A stretch of DNA of 21,951 bases from Actinomycetota bacterium (GTDB lineage Bacteria > Actinomycetota > Actinomycetes > Streptosporangiales > Streptosporangiaceae): positions 1 through 21,951 of the forward strand of contig QGUZ01000058.1 of assembly GCA_003242605.1 (NCBI GenBank), read 5' to 3'. Shown piece by piece: positions 21,554 to 21,951 of this stretch. A program made the translations under genes and the position numbers. Under the pieces are notes generated by a model. It had not been told where the DNA came from and did not search any database. It worked only from the letters and a program-made list of their open reading frames with translations. The stretch's first letter is position 1; every line of letters starts with the position of its first letter.

Positions 21554-21951
21554 TCAGCCGGTGGGCTCGGCGAGCCGTACCCGGTCGCTCTCGCCGCCGG
21601 AGAGGAACGACGCGAGCGCCCGGCCCTCCTCCGCGAGCGCGTCGCGCTCGGCCCGGGTCAGGCGGCGCAGCGGGGTGACGGCCACCGTGCCGGATTCCAC
21701 GGTCCAGGTCGCGGCGACCCGGCCGTCGACGAGGACGGCGCGGGCGCCCGCGACCGACAGGCCGCGGTGGGCGTCGTCGATGATCCGGCTGCGGTCGTGG
21801 TAGCCGAGGATCGCGTTGTCGAACGCGGGCAGGAACCGCACCGGCGCGGGGGTGTCGGGGTCGGGGCGGGGGGCGCCGGGCAGATCGAACAGCTCCCGGC
21901 CCCGCCCGTCGCGGAAGGCGACCAGGCTGTCGCTGAGCGCCGGCGAGCGCG
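21554..21951 (-). CDS. winged-helix DNA-binding protein (AlkZ/YcaQ-like), 5' end beyond window
   Basis: This is the C-terminal 131 or so residues of a winged helix DNA-binding domain protein (HTH_42/AlkZ-like). The characteristic LPAFDNAILGYHDRSRII (compare the family pattern LPxFDNxxLxHxDRxR) is present, followed by the beta-rich end (VDGRVAATWTVESGTVAVTP) and a helical tail. AlkZ-type members are DNA glycosylases acting on crosslinks or alkylated bases; most actinobacterial members are uncharacterised. Upstream sequence stays open to the edge (LVAFRDGRGRELFDLPGAP), so the N-terminus is missing only because the window ends. It is transcribed toward the small ORF and the 78-aa gene. Confidence 0.8.
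   Translation of the reverse strand, partial: RSPALSDSLVAFRDGRGRELFDLPGAPRPDPDTPAPVRFLPAFDNAILGYHDRSRIIDDAHRGLSVAGARAVLVDGRVAATWTVESGTVAVTPLRRLTRAERDALAEEGRALASFLSGGESDRVRLAEPTG

Overview
The window is about 73 percent GC, with strong GC bias at third codon positions, GTG and TTG starts, GGAGG-type ribosome binding sites and a SARP/AfsR-type regulator. This points to a high-GC filamentous actinomycete. A Streptosporangiales-like host is my best guess, but no rRNA or tRNA is present to prove it. Almost every gene is on the minus strand. The two plus-strand genes are a putative lipoprotein and a MarR regulator.

Layout, left to right. 1-3145 (-): large SARP/AfsR-like regulator with BTAD and NB-ARC/STAND modules, open at the left edge. 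3181-4746 (-): fmdB-fmdA, a zinc-ribbon protein and an acetamidase/formamidase, reading toward the regulator with only 35 bp between, so probably one transcript. 4747-7360: the least coding-dense part. It holds one TTG-started coiled-coil protein of unknown function (6208-6813) flanked by two diverged copies of an approximately 90-bp element (5471-5562 and 6964-7054), plus several hairpins. 7361-8599 (-): metK (SAM synthetase) with tandem intrinsic terminators behind it. 8997-9587 (+): small putative lipoprotein, convergent with the next block.

9612-17436 (-) is the main metabolic block: an NCS1 cytosine/hydantoin-type permease, a HyuA-type hydantoinase/oxoprolinase subunit, three tandem DUF917 paralogues and a PucR-family regulator. 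Four junctions are 4-8 bp overlaps or gaps of about 30 bp. The exception is a 94-bp gap that carries a perfect 17-bp hairpin and a perfect 8-bp inverted repeat, just before the third, divergent DUF917 gene, which is itself coupled to the regulator gene. The simplest reading is uptake and ATP-dependent opening of a cyclic amide or ureide (hydantoin-, oxoproline- or pyrimidine-like). HyuA is partnered by DUF917 proteins instead of a HyuB subunit, and a dedicated regulator may share a transcript with a DUF917-derived partner. The substrate is not shown by the sequence.

17751-20033 (-) encodes a 760-aa fusion of a luciferase-like (LLM) flavin/F420 oxidoreductase with a berberine-bridge-type FAD oxidase, divergent from a MarR regulator (20138-20770 +) that looks leaderless. 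The right end has a 78-aa hypothetical protein, a possible 28-aa ORF or gene remnant, and the 3' part of a winged-helix DNA-binding (AlkZ/YcaQ-like) protein cut by the edge. I found no CRISPR array, tRNA, rRNA, transposase or phage gene.
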